Assembly (NCBI GenBank): GCA_016466735.1
Contig: JAAOED010000003.1
Location: forward strand, 62,001 to 126,000
Length of the DNA stretch: 64,000 bases
Origin: Weissella confusa
GTDB taxonomy: Bacteria; Bacillota; Bacilli; Lactobacillales; Lactobacillaceae
Direction of reading: 5' to 3'
Shown here: positions 63,774-64,000 of the stretch, in pieces
How positions within the stretch are numbered: position 1 is the first letter of the stretch
How the letters are laid out: every line of letters begins with the position of its first letter
Made by a program: the position numbers and the translations under genes
Notes under the pieces: generated by a model
Databases searched by the model: none
Told to the model about the DNA's origin: nothing
What the model saw: only the letters and a program-made list of their open reading frames with translations

Positions 63774-63902
63774 AATCAGTTATTCAACAAGCTAACAGTC
63801 TTGAAACGTTTTTAGTTTGTTTTCGATAAATATTATATCAGATAGACCCGGACACGTCTCTAAACTGTCCTATTATTTAACAGAAAGGTTAGGTTTAAAC
63901 TA

Positions 63903-64000
63903 ATGGCAAGTATTTACAAGCGCGGATCAACTTGGACTGCAAATGTTTTCGTCATGAAAGATGGCCAGCGACGGCGCAAAACAAAGTCTGGTTTCCGAAC
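63903..64000 (+). CDS. int: Tyrosine integrase, N-terminal fragment (cut by window end)
   Basis: MASIYKRGSTWTANVFVMKD... is the Arm-type DNA-binding N-terminus of phage tyrosine integrases. AGAAAGG lies upstream. The catalytic part and attR are beyond the window. Confidence 0.85.
   Translation, partial: MASIYKRGSTWTANVFVMKDGQRRRKTKSGFR

Larger units (their letters stand above)
20870..64000. mobile_element. Myovirus-like temperate prophage, right end outside window
   Basis: Full order of a PBSX/Mu-tail-type temperate phage: lysis, tail fibre, baseplate J, sheath (DUF3383), tube, capsid E, scaffold, MuF, portal, terminases, ArpU, replication, RecT, Cro/CI, integrase. The left limit is set only by the last chromosomal terminator (20857); the integrase at 63903 is cut by the window end, so attR lies outside and the att core cannot be read. 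All essential modules seem intact, so it may be inducible. Confidence 0.93.

Overview
The window looks like chromosome from a lactic acid bacterium of the Weissella/Leuconostoc group (Lactobacillaceae). That assignment is an inference from protein style and gene order: divergent pepQ-ccpA, a cellobiose-type PTS with GH1 enzymes, CoiA, MecA, Spx and an LLH-type phage holin. About 20.9 kb of ordinary chromosome is followed by about 43 kb of a contractile-tailed (myovirus-like) prophage that runs off the right edge.

Chromosomal part (1-20860): an MFS exporter, two small hypotheticals, pepQ divergent from ccpA (a CcpA-type cre site sits just after the ccpA -10), a YtxH/DUF948 envelope pair, glpF, pepF, coiA, then a minus-strand beta-glucoside operon in the order bgl2, EIIB, EIIA, bgl1, EIIC, preceded by a perfect cre site. 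Between this operon and mecA lies a GC-rich 546-bp element (15418-15963) made of two inverted copies of the same nested-hairpin structure. The loops are conserved and the stems have changed in a compensatory way, which is the hallmark of a structured RNA or of a DNA element selected for folding. Then come mecA, spx, a telA/xpaC pair, psiE and a small membrane protein.

Prophage (about 20.9 kb to beyond 64 kb). From left to right the minus strand holds lysis (GH25 endolysin with signal peptide, LLH holin, a second membrane protein), tail fibre, baseplate (XkdU/T/S/R/Q-like), LysM/Dit-like protein, 1305-aa tape measure, tail chaperones, tube, sheath, neck, capsid E, decoration, scaffold, a MuF-like protein with a toxin-like C-terminus and overlapping partner, portal, terminases, an unusual tRNA-like RNA region, an ArpU-type regulator, many small early genes, RusA, DnaD-like and DnaC-like replication proteins (with iterons), a PD-(D/E)XK nuclease, RecT, antirepressor and Cro. 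The plus strand then carries CI, an ImmA/IrrE peptidase, a DUF4041/T5orf172 protein, a secreted protein, an OLD/SMC-like ATPase, a Dam methylase and the start of the integrase.

How it works together: CI and Cro probably act through three copies of a 13-bp operator placed inside or beside the promoters for cro, the antirepressor and cI. ArpU probably drives the late (terminase to lysis) genes. The most interesting unexplained signals are the paired structured element at 15418-15963, the 161-nt tRNA-like element at 46878-47038, the MuF toxin-like/partner gene pair at 41006-42137, a possible small RNA and a 27-bp inverted repeat beside the recombination operon, and the ATPase-methylase pair at 61072-63733. 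At least eight genes of 40-59 codons were found by direct reading.
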